NCBI GenBank assembly: GCA_035454885.1
Contig: DATIGE010000047.1
Coordinates: forward strand, 62,001-126,000
DNA: 64,000 nucleotides
DNA from: a bacterium
GTDB lineage: Bacteria > UBA10199 > JACPAL01 > GCA-016699445
Direction of reading: 5' to 3'
The position numbers and the translations under genes were made by a program. Below, piece after piece: positions 16,314-27,140 of the stretch; position 1 is the first letter of the stretch; every line of letters begins with the position of its first letter. Under the pieces are notes generated by a model. That model was not told the DNA's origin. It ran no database searches and saw only the letters and a program-made list of their open reading frames with translations.

Positions 16314-17237
16314 TTAAGCCGCCTCACGCGCAGGAGATTTTTCCGCCGGCGGCTGCTCGCCGCCCGATTTAGACGTTTCCGGTCCTTCATAGACATCGAC
16401 CCGGAAATTGTCCCGCTTGTCCCCTTTCTTCTGTGACTTCTCGCCCGTAAGACCGGAATGGGCCTTGATCGTGTATCCTTCGGGAACCTCGAGATCAATC
16501 GTCGAATTCCCCTTTTTCAGCTCGAATGTCCGGACCGTCCCGTCGGGGTAGACCACCTCAACGGTGCTGGGGTCCTGGGGATCAAGGGAGTTAACGTCGA
16601 AGATCTTCATCAAAAGCCGTCTCATCGGAGACTCAGAAGGCGCGACCGGGGCTGATGCTACGTCACCAGTCCCGGAACCAAAGCCGCCTCCGGTCGAGAT
16701 GGAAACGGCGCGCCGGGATAATTCCCCCACCGTGGTAGCCGGCAAGGTCCCGTAACCCGATGCGGCCTGCGGCCTGGAAGGGCTCTGATAGGTGGCGTCC
16801 ACTCCCACCCCCTGCCGGGCCGCCACAGTCGGGGCCGAGTTAAAGGCCCTAGAGGCGCGATCGTCGCCGACGAACAGGGAGGTCACCTTGTTCATCCCCC
16901 GCTTCTCCGTCAAGTCCTTCAGCTTCCGGGAGGCGTGTTTCGCCTCGCGACATCCCTTTTCCGCGTCGGCCTTGGCCTGCGCCTCGCACCGGTCCGTCTT
17001 TTTGTTCTCCGCCGCCTTCTCCGAGTTTTTCTCGGAGCCCGCGACGGGGCAACCCGCAGGTTTGGCGGAGACCGGAGTAGCGTCTTTGGGGGTCTCCTGC
17101 GGGATCGTGTTCGGAATTTCCGGCGGGAGAGAGGGAGAAGGGCTTGCCTGGGGCGGTTCGCATGAATTAGGGGCTGCGGGAGGCGGGGTCTTAGGCAAAC
17201 TCATGGGGACCTCTTTTTCGGACACGGTAAAGACCAT
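16314..17237 (-). CDS. Proline-rich low-complexity protein of unknown function, sigma54 promoter
   Basis: 307 residues from the ATG at 17237, which has AGGAGA seven bases upstream. Residues 10-60 are Pro/Ser-rich, 60-115 are Lys/Glu/Ala-rich and probably coiled, and 120-210 are Ser/Gly/Ala-rich. Only the last 100 residues look folded (VNSLDPQDPSTVEVVYPDG, TIDLEVPEGYTIKAHSG). There is no Sec signal or membrane segment. Several Cys occur in the N-terminal half. I do not recognise the family. The composition resembles exported effectors or surface-linked proteins. A -24/-12 promoter lies just upstream. The stop is 57 bases from a displaced uvrA tail. Confidence 0.7.
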   Translation of the reverse strand: MVFTVSEKEVPMSLPKTPPPAAPNSCEPPQASPSPSLPPEIPNTIPQETPKDATPVSAKPAGCPVAGSEKNSEKAAENKKTDRCEAQAKADAEKGCREAKHASRKLKDLTEKRGMNKVTSLFVGDDRASRAFNSAPTVAARQGVGVDATYQSPSRPQAASGYGTLPATTVGELSRRAVSISTGGGFGSGTGDVASAPVAPSESPMRRLLMKIFDVNSLDPQDPSTVEVVYPDGTVRTFELKKGNSTIDLEVPEGYTIKAHSGLTGEKSQKKGDKRDNFRVDVYEGPETSKSGGEQPPAEKSPAREAA

Positions 17238-17265
17238 AAAATTTTCTCCTTCTGATTTTCTTATG

Positions 17266-17282
17266 AGCAAGCCGGATGCCAA
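17266..17282 (-). promoter_or_regulatory. Sigma54 (-24/-12) promoter of the proline-rich gene
   Basis: TTGGCAT-CCGGC-TTGCT on the minus strand keeps the invariant GG and GC with exactly ten bases between them. It differs from TGGCAC-N5-TTGCW at one position. Transcription would start near 17254, just before the ribosome site at 17244-17250, leaving a short leader. Confidence 0.75.
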
Positions 17283-17405
17283 AAAATGAATCTATCTATC
17301 TAATGGATATTATTGCAATTTATATGACTCCATTTTTTGTAATATTCGTTTTGTTCTCATTATAGGTCCTATCCAAAGGGCTCATTAGGTGAACACCAGC
17401 TGGGG

Positions 17406-17495
17406 ATGAGTTTAAGGACGCTCGATCTCCGCCTGGAAAAGATGGGGCTGTCGCTGAAGAAGAAGCAGTTGGAGAAGTATTTGGGGCTTTCCTAG
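17406..17495 (+). CDS. Possible 29-residue small protein
   Basis: A short frame from ATG after GGGG, encoding a basic helical peptide (LRTLDLRLEKMGLSLKKKQLEKYLGLS). It lies in the AT-rich gap of the uvrA-linked element, head-on to the PIN fragment. It may be a real small protein or a remnant of a larger one. No family recognised. Confidence 0.25.
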   Translation: MSLRTLDLRLEKMGLSLKKKQLEKYLGLS

Positions 17496-17498
17496 CGA

Positions 17499-17716
17499 TC
17501 AGAGAACGGAAGAATAATTTTTCAGGATGTTTCCGTCCCGGGTTCCGAGGGGAAGCGACCGGACTCTGCTGTGGGCCACGAGGAGGCGATCGAAGGGGTC
17601 CCGTGTCCAGGTGATATCGAAGGCGGCCAGACAAAGATTCTCCAACGCCACATCGTCGATCTGGAACCTCGTATCTTTACGCAGATCCGCGACGATCTGC
17701 GGCAGGTCGGCATCCA
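17499..17716 (-). pseudogene. C-terminal fragment of a PIN-domain (VapC-like) toxin
   Basis: The last 70 or so residues resemble the C-terminal half of a PIN ribonuclease: DDVALENLCLAAFDITWTRDPFDRLLVAH, with the W-x-RDPFDRL-V-AH block characteristic of VapC toxins and a downstream GTRDGNI. The N-terminal half with the first catalytic Asp is absent. In its place stands the uvrA 3' flank (copy B). The only in-frame start upstream, a TTG, lies inside that uvrA-derived sequence. Most likely a decayed toxin. Confidence 0.65.
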
Positions 17717-17870
17717 TTCCCCATTTTTTCTGGTCTTGAGCCTGCAACCGGCTTAGACGGCCCTTGCAACGGAGGCACGGGTGGATTTGTCCGCCAGGGG
17801 CTTTTTGAGGTACTGGCCGGTGAAGGAGGCCGACGTCTTGGCGACGAGTTCGAGGGCCTCGGCGACGAGC
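17714..17870 (-). repeat. Diverged copy of the uvrA 3' end (copy B)
   Basis: About 157 bases related to 19412-19570, covering the last 38 codons or so of uvrA, its stop and about 40 bases of flank. The encoded tail matches UvrA at 25 of 32 residues from ELVAKT to the end. It is more diverged than copy C and extends farther into the gene, so it is a separate acquisition. It joins the antitoxin start on one side and the PIN fragment on the other. Confidence 0.85.
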
Positions 17871-17974
17871 CGGTTGATGACTTTCACGTCGGGGCCGATG
17901 TGATCAGCCAACTCCCCCTGGCTTAGATCCAACGGCCTGAGGAATTCCTCCCGAAGAATCTCGCCCGGGGTCAT
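17753..17974 (-). CDS. Chimera: HigA-like antitoxin N terminus fused to UvrA C-terminal tail
   Basis: A 73-residue open frame. Residues 1-37 (MTPGEILREEFLRPLDLSQGELADHIG and on) match the start of HigA/XRE-type antitoxins, with the first helices of the HTH. Residues 38-73 are the UvrA tail ([21 protein letters not shown] and on). The join interrupts the HTH, so DNA binding is doubtful. The junction keeps the reading frame and the UvrA stop. A perfect palindrome upstream suggests the original antitoxin promoter remains. It is either an expressed chimera or a relic. Confidence 0.6.
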   Translation of the reverse strand: MTPGEILREEFLRPLDLSQGELADHIGPDVKVINRLVAEALELVAKTSASFTGQYLKKPLADKSTRASVARAV

Positions 17975-18009
17975 GGGCTTTCTACTTGATGCGAATCATG
18001 GTTCCCCTA

Positions 18010-18024
18010 TTATCATCGTGATAA
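18010..18024. promoter_or_regulatory. Palindromic operator TTATCA-TCG-TGATAA upstream of the HigA-like chimera
   Basis: Perfect six-base arms with a three-base centre, 36 bases before the chimera start. On the minus strand it overlaps GATAAT, a possible -10 element. This is the usual layout for autoregulated toxin-antitoxin operons, so it is probably the remnant HigA operator. Confidence 0.55.
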
Positions 18025-18141
18025 GTTCTGCACGAATGGAGTCAGTTTTGACCCCCAATATCCTCTCTTTTACCTGTGACCGCAGGAATAAATAATAAGT
18101 AATATCAAATAGATAGACTTCGGCTCTTGTTCCGTCCCCCG

Positions 18142-18157
18142 TGGAATAATTCTTGCA
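18142..18157 (+). promoter_or_regulatory. Candidate sigma54 promoter upstream of the 340-residue unknown
   Basis: TGGAATAATTCTTGCA keeps GG-N10-GC and a perfect TTGCA -12 box. The -24 box departs from consensus at the C of TGGCA. It lies about 90 bases before the start of the downstream gene. Moderate candidate only. Confidence 0.4.
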
Positions 18158-18247
18158 AGCTTAGGTTCCTAACGCCAATTGTTCGGTACGGATCGCTTCA
18201 AGAAAGAGCGGTCGGAGTGACACCCGTCATTTTGGGAAAATGCCCTT

Positions 18248-19270
18248 ATGCTCGCCAAGCTTCTCGCCTATCGGGATTTCGCCAGGATGACCTGGGTCAT
18301 TCGCAAGGAGCTCAAATGCGAAATCGAAGACGTGGATGCCGCCCTGGCGCCGACCCTCGTCTTTCCGGGAATCCTCTTCGGGTATGATGCCTTCGTTCGA
18401 ACCGGCTGCCATAAGATCTTTTGGAAATTTCTCAAGGCGGTCCTGTACTACGGGGACCGAATCATCGAAAACTTCATCCACCGTTACGGCACCGACGTCT
18501 TAAAAGGGCTCCTCGATTCTCAAAAGACGAAAGATGATTTTTTTCTTTTCCCTCAAGATATGACCGACCGGATCGGAGTCGGGAGGGAACACGAGAGGCT
18601 CGCCGCGTACTATGATCAGATTCGATTTGATTGTGAGCACTTCGAGGCGTTGGATCCATCGGGTCGCGAACGCATGTTGCAATGCTTCGTCGCCTCTTCC
18701 TACGCCGCGATCGAGTCGACGATCTTCGAGGACGGCTGGCGGAAGTTGGATCGGGAGGATCCGGATATCGCCAAGAAATTGCTCGAGTCGGTGGCGCGCA
18801 CCGAATACGCAAAGAACGTCCGCGTCGTCATGGAGTGCCTGCGCATCAAAGAGCTGTTCGGAGGATTCCCCGTTTACCCCGTCGACGACCACACAATGGT
18901 TTGTCGGACCAGCCACTGGTTCACGCTGATCGACGACCTATTGGATTTCAAGGAAGACGTGACGCTGAACGTCCCCAACCACCTGGTCGCCTTTTCCCAT
19001 GCCGAGGGGGAATGGAAAGACATGGAACGGTGCTTGAACACGTCGTCCTTGGCCGTCATCCCGCCCGACGTTTTGAAAAAGACTGCGCCCCGCACCATGG
19101 AGCGGTTTTGGTTCGAGTACAAGAGCGCCAAGCGGTCCTTCGTTGAGGCCTTCCCCCTTTGCCCGAGACTCCTTGCGGGGCTCATCGAATGGAGGGCTTT
19201 GGGAGCGCGCCATCTTTCCCCCTTCCTGACGCCCGCCGGACAAACGCTGAACGCCCAAAATGCCGTCTGA
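18248..19270 (+). CDS. Alpha-helical protein of unknown function, isoprenoid-synthase-like motif
   Basis: A 340-residue protein without signal peptide, rich in long helices. FTLIDDLLDFKEDVTLNVPNHLV (about residues 225-247) recalls the second Asp-rich helix of class I isoprenoid synthases (D-D-x-x-D-x-x-x-D), followed by a conserved-looking DHTM/ARTMERFW context. A clear first Asp-rich motif in the expected position is not visible, so the assignment is only a possibility. It lies within the uvrA-linked element, opposite to the antitoxin chimera, behind a sigma54-like site. Confidence 0.65.
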   Translation: MLAKLLAYRDFARMTWVIRKELKCEIEDVDAALAPTLVFPGILFGYDAFVRTGCHKIFWKFLKAVLYYGDRIIENFIHRYGTDVLKGLLDSQKTKDDFFLFPQDMTDRIGVGREHERLAAYYDQIRFDCEHFEALDPSGRERMLQCFVASSYAAIESTIFEDGWRKLDREDPDIAKKLLESVARTEYAKNVRVVMECLRIKELFGGFPVYPVDDHTMVCRTSHWFTLIDDLLDFKEDVTLNVPNHLVAFSHAEGEWKDMERCLNTSSLAVIPPDVLKKTAPRTMERFWFEYKSAKRSFVEAFPLCPRLLAGLIEWRALGARHLSPFLTPAGQTLNAQNAV

Positions 19271-19441
19271 GTTTGTTTTACGTTGACCTCACCCCTGTCG
19301 TCGAAATGCTCTCTTGCAGGATCGCGATCGCCTCGGAGAATAGGAATTTTAAAACCCCATTTTTGACGGTTGGTAGACCCCAAGATCGAATTTTTCCTCC
19401 TCCCATTCCTGATTTATTCTGGTCTTGAGCCTGAAACCGGC

Positions 19442-22294
<2,853 letters not shown>

Positions 22295-22348
22295 AGAAGG
22301 TAAAAAGCCCGAATATTCAAGCGTAGGGCGGTTTCGTTATCGATTCAA

Positions 22349-22364
22349 TGGCAAACTAGTTGCT
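22349..22364 (+). promoter_or_regulatory. Candidate sigma54 promoter upstream of mgtA
   Basis: TGGCAAACTAGTTGCT keeps TGGCA, TTGCT and the GG-N10-GC spacing. It lies 99 bases before the ATPase start on the same strand. By chance such a match might occur once in a few windows of this size, so it is suggestive rather than firm. Confidence 0.45.
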
Positions 22365-22462
22365 AGGTTCACTTTTGGCCCGAATCCAAGGCCCGCCCTG
22401 CGCCAGGTCGTCGACCCGATTCGCCTCTTGGTTTCGAGGGCCGCCGCGGCTATTTTAGGGCG

Positions 22463-24994
22463 ATGACCCGCTCCAAAGAAGCCCGGCAAGCCGGTCCGGA
22501 GTCCTATTGGAGCCACGACGGCGGCGAGCTGTTGCGCCAGCTTCGGTCGAGCCGCGACGGCCTTTCGTCGGACGAGGCGGCGAGGCGGCTGAACGAGGTG
22601 GGTGCGAACGAGCTGAAAGAGCATCGCCCCTTGTCCCGGTTGCGCGCCTTCACCGACCAGCTCCGAAACCCCCTCCTGCTGCTGCTTCTGTTCGCCGCGG
22701 GGGTCTCGGTGGCCACCGGCGAATGGATCGACTCCGCGATCGTGTTCGCGATCGTCCTGGTCAGCGTCGGCATCGGCTATTCCCGGGAGTATGGCGCCCA
22801 GGTGGCGGCGGCCGAGCTGCAGGACCGAATACGGACGCGGGCGAGCGCATTGAGGGACGGGCGCGCGGTCATGATTCCGGTCCGGGAGATCGTTCCGGGG
22901 GACATCGTTCTTCTGTCCGCCGGAAGCCTGGTCCCCGGGGACGGCGTGGTGTTGGAGGCGACCGATTTCTTCGTGAACGAAGCCGTGTTGACCGGCGAGA
23001 GCTTTCCCGTGGAGAAGAAGGCCGGAACCGTCGATTCCCAAGCGGAGCTTGTCGAGCGCAGCAACTGCGTCTTTCTCGGGACGAACGCGCGGAGCGGCAC
23101 GGCGCGATGCCTCGTCGTCGCCACGGGGCGCGCGACCCAATTCGGGGCGATCGCCCATCGCCTGGCTCTCCGCCCCCCCGAGACCGATTTTGAGAAGGGG
23201 ATCCGAAGGTTCGGATACCTCCTCACGAGCACCATGTTCGTGATGGTGCTCGTGATCTTCGCCGTGAACATGCTCCTGGGGCGCCCGCCCGTCGAGACCC
23301 TGCTTTTTTCCGTCGCCCTCGCCGTCGGCCTGAGCCCCGAACTCCTGCCCGCCATCCTGAGCATCAACCTGGCGAGAGGCGCGCAGATGATGGCGCGTCA
23401 CGGCGTTCTCGTCAGGCACCTGAACGCCATCGAGAACCTCGGCAGCATGGACGTTCTCTGCACCGACAAGACGGGCACGCTCACCGAGGGAGTCGTGAAG
23501 GTCGAGGGCGCCTACGACGAGTCCGGAAAATCTTCTCCTGAAATCCTGCGGCTCGCCGCCTGGAACGCCGCCCTGCAGACGGGGCTCGCCAATCCGCTCG
23601 ACGACGCCATCCTTCAGGCTTCGTCCCCGGACTTGAGCCTCGTCAAAAAGATCGCCGAGATCCCCTACGACTTCATCCGCAGACGCCTCAGCGTGATCGT
23701 GCGCGAATCCGGCGTCATCCGTCTCATCACCAAGGGGGCGTTCGAGTCCGTGGTGGAGACCTGCTTGCGGCTCGCGGACGGAACGCCGCTGGACGCCGGA
23801 CGTCGGGCCGATTTGGAGAGAAGGTTTCAGGAGTGGAGCGGCCAGGGCGTCCGAGTGCTCGCCGTCGCCGCGCGAAAGATCCCCGAAAAGTCCTCCTATG
23901 GCCGGGACGACGAGCGCGACCTCGATTTCATGGGTTTCTTGACCTTCCTCGACCGCCCCAAGGACGGCGTCCCGGAGGCCATCGCCGATCTCGCGGGGCT
24001 CGGCGTCGCCGTCAAGCTGATCACCGGCGACAACCGGCCGGTCTCGCAACACGTCGCGGCGATGGTCGGCTTGCGGACCGACCGCGTCCTCACGGGCCGC
24101 CAGATCAAGGAGATGCACGACGACGCCCTTCGCCAGGCCGCCGAAAAAACCGATTTGTTCGTCGAAGTGGACCCGAATCAAAAGGAAAGAATCATCCTCG
24201 CGCTCAAAAAAATGAGCCACGTCGTGGGCCTGCTGGGCGACGGCGTGAACGACGCCCCCGCGATGCACGCGGCGGATACCAGCCTGTCGGTGGAGGAGGC
24301 CGTGGACGTGGCCAAAGAGGCGGCGGACTTCGTCCTCTTGGAACGCCATTTGGACGTCATCCGGCGCGGAATCGAGGAGGGGAGAAAGACCTTCGCCAAC
24401 ACGCTCAAGTACGTGTTGACGACCATGAGCGCGAACCTCGGCAACATGGTCAGCATGGCGGTGGCCTCGATGTTTCTCCCCTTTCTTCCCCTCCTGGCGG
24501 GCCAGATCCTTCTCAACAATTTCCTTTCGGACATCCCGGCCTTCGGCATCGCTGACGACAGCGTCGATCCGGAGCTGGTCGACCGGCCCAGGCGTTGGAA
24601 CATTCGGTTCATCGGCGCCTTCATGGTCGAATTCGGCGTCCTGAGTTCCGTCTTCGACTTTCTGACCTTCGGCGCCCTTCTCGGGATCTTTCGCGCAGGT
24701 CCCGAATTGTTTCGAACGGGGTGGTTCGTCGAGTCTCTTCTCACCGAACTTGTCGTCGCCTTCATCGTCCGGACCCGGCGGCCTTTTTTCCGCAGCCGGC
24801 CCGGTCGGTTGATGCTTCTCTTGACCTTGGGCACCGTCCCCGTCGCCTTGGCGCTTCCTTATCTCCCCCTCGCGGGGTTCTTCGGATTTACGGCCATGCC
24901 GGGCGCGGTCGTGGGCGCGCTCGTCGGGATCACGCTGCTTTACGTCGCTGTGACGGAACTTGCGAAGAATTGGTTCTACAGGAGGGCGGCGTGA
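22463..24994 (+). CDS. mgtA: Magnesium-translocating P-type ATPase (MgtA/MgtB-like, P3B)
   Basis: An 843-residue inner-membrane pump, predicted to import Mg2+. The actuator motif LTGESFPVEKK lies at about residues 178-188. The membrane motif VGLSPELLPAILSINLARGA (about 288-307) is specific to MgtA-type pumps. The phosphorylation site CTDKTGTLTEG (about 333-343), the nucleotide-domain KGAFESV, and the hinge GDGVNDAPAM (about 592-601) are complete. C-terminal membrane segments follow. The stop overlaps the ZIP gene start as GTGA, so the two are translationally coupled. No magnesium-sensing leader was recognised. Confidence 0.92.
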   Translation: MTRSKEARQAGPESYWSHDGGELLRQLRSSRDGLSSDEAARRLNEVGANELKEHRPLSRLRAFTDQLRNPLLLLLLFAAGVSVATGEWIDSAIVFAIVLVSVGIGYSREYGAQVAAAELQDRIRTRASALRDGRAVMIPVREIVPGDIVLLSAGSLVPGDGVVLEATDFFVNEAVLTGESFPVEKKAGTVDSQAELVERSNCVFLGTNARSGTARCLVVATGRATQFGAIAHRLALRPPETDFEKGIRRFGYLLTSTMFVMVLVIFAVNMLLGRPPVETLLFSVALAVGLSPELLPAILSINLARGAQMMARHGVLVRHLNAIENLGSMDVLCTDKTGTLTEGVVKVEGAYDESGKSSPEILRLAAWNAALQTGLANPLDDAILQASSPDLSLVKKIAEIPYDFIRRRLSVIVRESGVIRLITKGAFESVVETCLRLADGTPLDAGRRADLERRFQEWSGQGVRVLAVAARKIPEKSSYGRDDERDLDFMGFLTFLDRPKDGVPEAIADLAGLGVAVKLITGDNRPVSQHVAAMVGLRTDRVLTGRQIKEMHDDALRQAAEKTDLFVEVDPNQKERIILALKKMSHVVGLLGDGVNDAPAMHAADTSLSVEEAVDVAKEAADFVLLERHLDVIRRGIEEGRKTFANTLKYVLTTMSANLGNMVSMAVASMFLPFLPLLAGQILLNNFLSDIPAFGIADDSVDPELVDRPRRWNIRFIGAFMVEFGVLSSVFDFLTFGALLGIFRAGPELFRTGWFVESLLTELVVAFIVRTRRPFFRSRPGRLMLLLTLGTVPVALALPYLPLAGFFGFTAMPGAVVGALVGITLLYVAVTELAKNWFYRRAA

Positions 24995-25737
24995 CCATCT
25001 GGATTGCGAGTCTTCTCAGCGTCTCCGCGGTGAGCCTCGTATCGCTCGTGGGCGTCATGGCGCTGACCGTCCGGCAGGACCGGGTTCAAAGGATCACGCT
25101 TTATTTGGTGAGCTTCGCCGCCGGCGGACTGTTCGGAGACGCCTTGATCCATCTTCTTCCCGAATCCTTCGCGAGAAACGGGCCGTCGCTCTCCGACTCG
25201 CTGCTCGTCATCGCAGGCATTCTGATCTTCTTCGTCCTCGAAAAGGTCCTTCGCTGGCGCCACTGCCACGTCCCGGTTTCCGACCGTCACGTCCATCCGG
25301 TCGTGGCCATCAACCTGGTCAGCGACGCCCTCCATAACTTCATCGACGGCGCCCTGATCGGCGCGAGTTACCTGGTGAGCCTTCCGATCGGCGTCACGAC
25401 CACCGTCGCGGTCATCCTTCACGAAATTCCCCAGGAGATCGGGGACACGGGAGTGCTTGCGCACGGCGGCCTTCCGATCCGGAGGGTGATTCTTTTCAAT
25501 TTCCTCTCCGGGCTGGTCGCCGTTTTGGGAACGATCCTCGTCCTGGCCGTTGGTCCTTACTTCGGAAATCTCGTCCAGGCGATGCTTCCGGTCACCGCCG
25601 GCGGGTTTCTCTACATCGCCGGATCGGACCTCGTTCCCGAACTCCACCACGAGGAGCGGCTCTCGAGTTCGATCGCCCAATTCGGACTCATCCTGCTGGG
25701 GGTGGGCATCATGGCCCTGCTGACCTTGTTGGAATGA
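24991..25737 (+). CDS. ZIP family metal transporter
   Basis: A 248-residue membrane protein with about seven or eight transmembrane segments, normal for bacterial ZIP proteins that move Zn2+, Fe2+ or Mn2+ into the cytoplasm. The metal-binding motifs in TM4 and TM5 are intact: LHNFIDGALIGASY (about 111-124) and ILHEIPQEIGD (about 138-148). A His-rich loop (HCHVPVSDRHVH) precedes TM4. The GTG start overlaps the mgtA stop and has GGAGG upstream. The coupling suggests joint divalent-cation handling. The 3' end converges on the phosphohexomutase. Confidence 0.9.
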   Translation: MTIWIASLLSVSAVSLVSLVGVMALTVRQDRVQRITLYLVSFAAGGLFGDALIHLLPESFARNGPSLSDSLLVIAGILIFFVLEKVLRWRHCHVPVSDRHVHPVVAINLVSDALHNFIDGALIGASYLVSLPIGVTTTVAVILHEIPQEIGDTGVLAHGGLPIRRVILFNFLSGLVAVLGTILVLAVGPYFGNLVQAMLPVTAGGFLYIAGSDLVPELHHEERLSSSIAQFGLILLGVGIMALLTLLE

Positions 25738-25766
25738 AAGGACGCCCGCGGGGTTTGGGATATTTT

Positions 25767-27140
25767 CTAGGCGAGACCCAGGAGGAGGCGGCCTTCCCGA
25801 ATCAGGTCGCGGGTCTGCTGGGGGGAGTGGGTCTCGGCGTAGATCCGGAGAAGGGGCTCCGTACCGGAGAGGCGGAGGAGGAGCCAGGAGCCGGTCTCCA
25901 AGAGATACTTCGTTCCGTCCAGCCGGTTGACCCCCCGGATCTTCAGGCCGGCGAGGCTCCCCCGCGCGTCCTTCGTCATAGCATCCTCAACCTGGGTCCT
26001 TTGTTCGTCGGAGAGGTGAACGTCCTCCCGCACGAAGTGAAAAGGGCCGATTTCCCGCTCCAAGCCCTTGAGAATCTCCCCGAGCCTTTTGTTCTTGGCC
26101 GACATGATCTCCAGGAGCATCAGCCCGCAGAGGAGGCCGTCCCGTTCGTAAACGTGGGAGGGGATGCCGATGCCGCCCGATTCCTCTCCGCCGATCAGGG
26201 GCGTCGTTTCGAGAAACTTGGCGCAGATGTGTTTGAACCCGATCGGCGTCTCGTGGACTTTGAGGCCGTGCCGGGCGGCGATGGCGTCGATCATGCCCGT
26301 CGTGGAAACCGTCTTGACCACGTCGCCCCGTTCGCCCCGCTCGATCAGGCGCCCTAGCAGAAGTGCGAAGATCTGCTGCGGCGTGACGAAGATTCCGGTC
26401 TCGTCCACCGCGCCGATCCGGTCGGCGTCGCCGTCGGTCGCGAGCCCCACGTCGAATCCTTCCCCCGGCACGAGGGCCGTCAAAGCGCCCAGGTTCTTGC
26501 CGATCGGTTCGGGATTGAGACCGCCGAAGGCAGGGTTCTCTTCGCCGTGGATTTCATGGACCGGCCGTTCGAGGACCTTTCCGAGAAAACCCCCGCCGGC
26601 CCCGAAGAGGGGGTCATAGGCGACCTTCCAGTTGGATCTTGCGATCGCCTTGACGTCGACGCGCTCGCGGAGGGCCTTCACGTAGGCGTCCTGGGGGTCA
26701 AAGGAGAGTATCCTCCCGTCGCCGGTTCTCTTGACCGAAACGCCTTCGGAAAGCCTCTTTTCCACCTTGGCCGTGAACTCGGGCGAGGCGGAGCCGCCGT
26801 AGGACTCCTTGAATTTGACCCCGTTCCACGGGGCGGGGTTGTGGCTCGCCGTGATGACGACCCCCCCCGAGGCCTTCAAGTTCTTCGTCATGACGGAGAT
26901 GCAGGGCGTGGGGCAGTAATCCTTGGAGAGGTGGACGGTGAAACCGTTGGCCGCCAAGACCCCGGCCGCGCGCTCGGCGAATTCGCGGGAGAGGAAGCGG
27001 CGGTCGTGTCCGACATAGATCGCTGCGCCTTTCGGCGCGGCGGCGACATCGGTGTACGCCTGGACCACGCGCTCGACGTTCTCGAACGTAAACTCGTCCC
27101 CAATGATCGCCCGCCACCCATCGGTGCCGAATTTTATCAT
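25767..27140 (-). CDS. Phosphoglucomutase/phosphomannomutase family protein
   Basis: A 457-residue alpha-D-phosphohexomutase. The phosphoserine loop TASHNPAPWNGVKF lies at about residues 97-110, the metal site DGDADR at about 239-244, the sugar-specificity loop GGEESGG at about 317-323, and the C-terminal phosphate-binding RLSGTEPLLRIYAE at about 428-441. Substrate, glucose or mannose phosphate, is not decided by these. The start at 27140 has AGGGGAG upstream and overlaps the pdxA stop as ATGA, placing it last in the mfd-ppiC-surA-pdxA run. Confidence 0.9.
   Translation of the reverse strand: MIKFGTDGWRAIIGDEFTFENVERVVQAYTDVAAAPKGAAIYVGHDRRFLSREFAERAAGVLAANGFTVHLSKDYCPTPCISVMTKNLKASGGVVITASHNPAPWNGVKFKESYGGSASPEFTAKVEKRLSEGVSVKRTGDGRILSFDPQDAYVKALRERVDVKAIARSNWKVAYDPLFGAGGGFLGKVLERPVHEIHGEENPAFGGLNPEPIGKNLGALTALVPGEGFDVGLATDGDADRIGAVDETGIFVTPQQIFALLLGRLIERGERGDVVKTVSTTGMIDAIAARHGLKVHETPIGFKHICAKFLETTPLIGGEESGGIGIPSHVYERDGLLCGLMLLEIMSAKNKRLGEILKGLEREIGPFHFVREDVHLSDEQRTQVEDAMTKDARGSLAGLKIRGVNRLDGTKYLLETGSWLLLRLSGTEPLLRIYAETHSPQQTRDLIREGRLLLGLA

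Larger units (their letters stand above)
16258..19376. mobile_element. Putative integrative element at the 3' end of uvrA
   Basis: The interval is bounded by direct repeats of the uvrA tail: intact uvrA on the right, displaced copy C on the left. This is the arrangement left when an element integrates into a gene end and restores it. Inside are an unknown proline-rich gene with a sigma54 promoter, toxin-antitoxin debris, a third diverged uvrA tail (copy B), AT-rich intergenic stretches unlike the surroundings, and an unknown 340-residue gene. No integrase or transposase is visible, so the element is decayed, non-autonomous or mobilised in trans. It could also be two tandem insertions. Confidence 0.5.

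Noticed and set aside
17286-17304. CTAT tetranucleotide run as a phase-variable repeat
   Set aside because: Only about three units, outside any coding start and upstream of the mapped sigma54 site; too short to argue for slippage control.
17734-17747. TTG at 17747 as start of an 82-residue PIN protein
   Set aside because: The first residues derive from the uvrA 3' flank, there is no ribosome site and the first half of the PIN domain with its catalytic Asp is missing; treated as a fragment.
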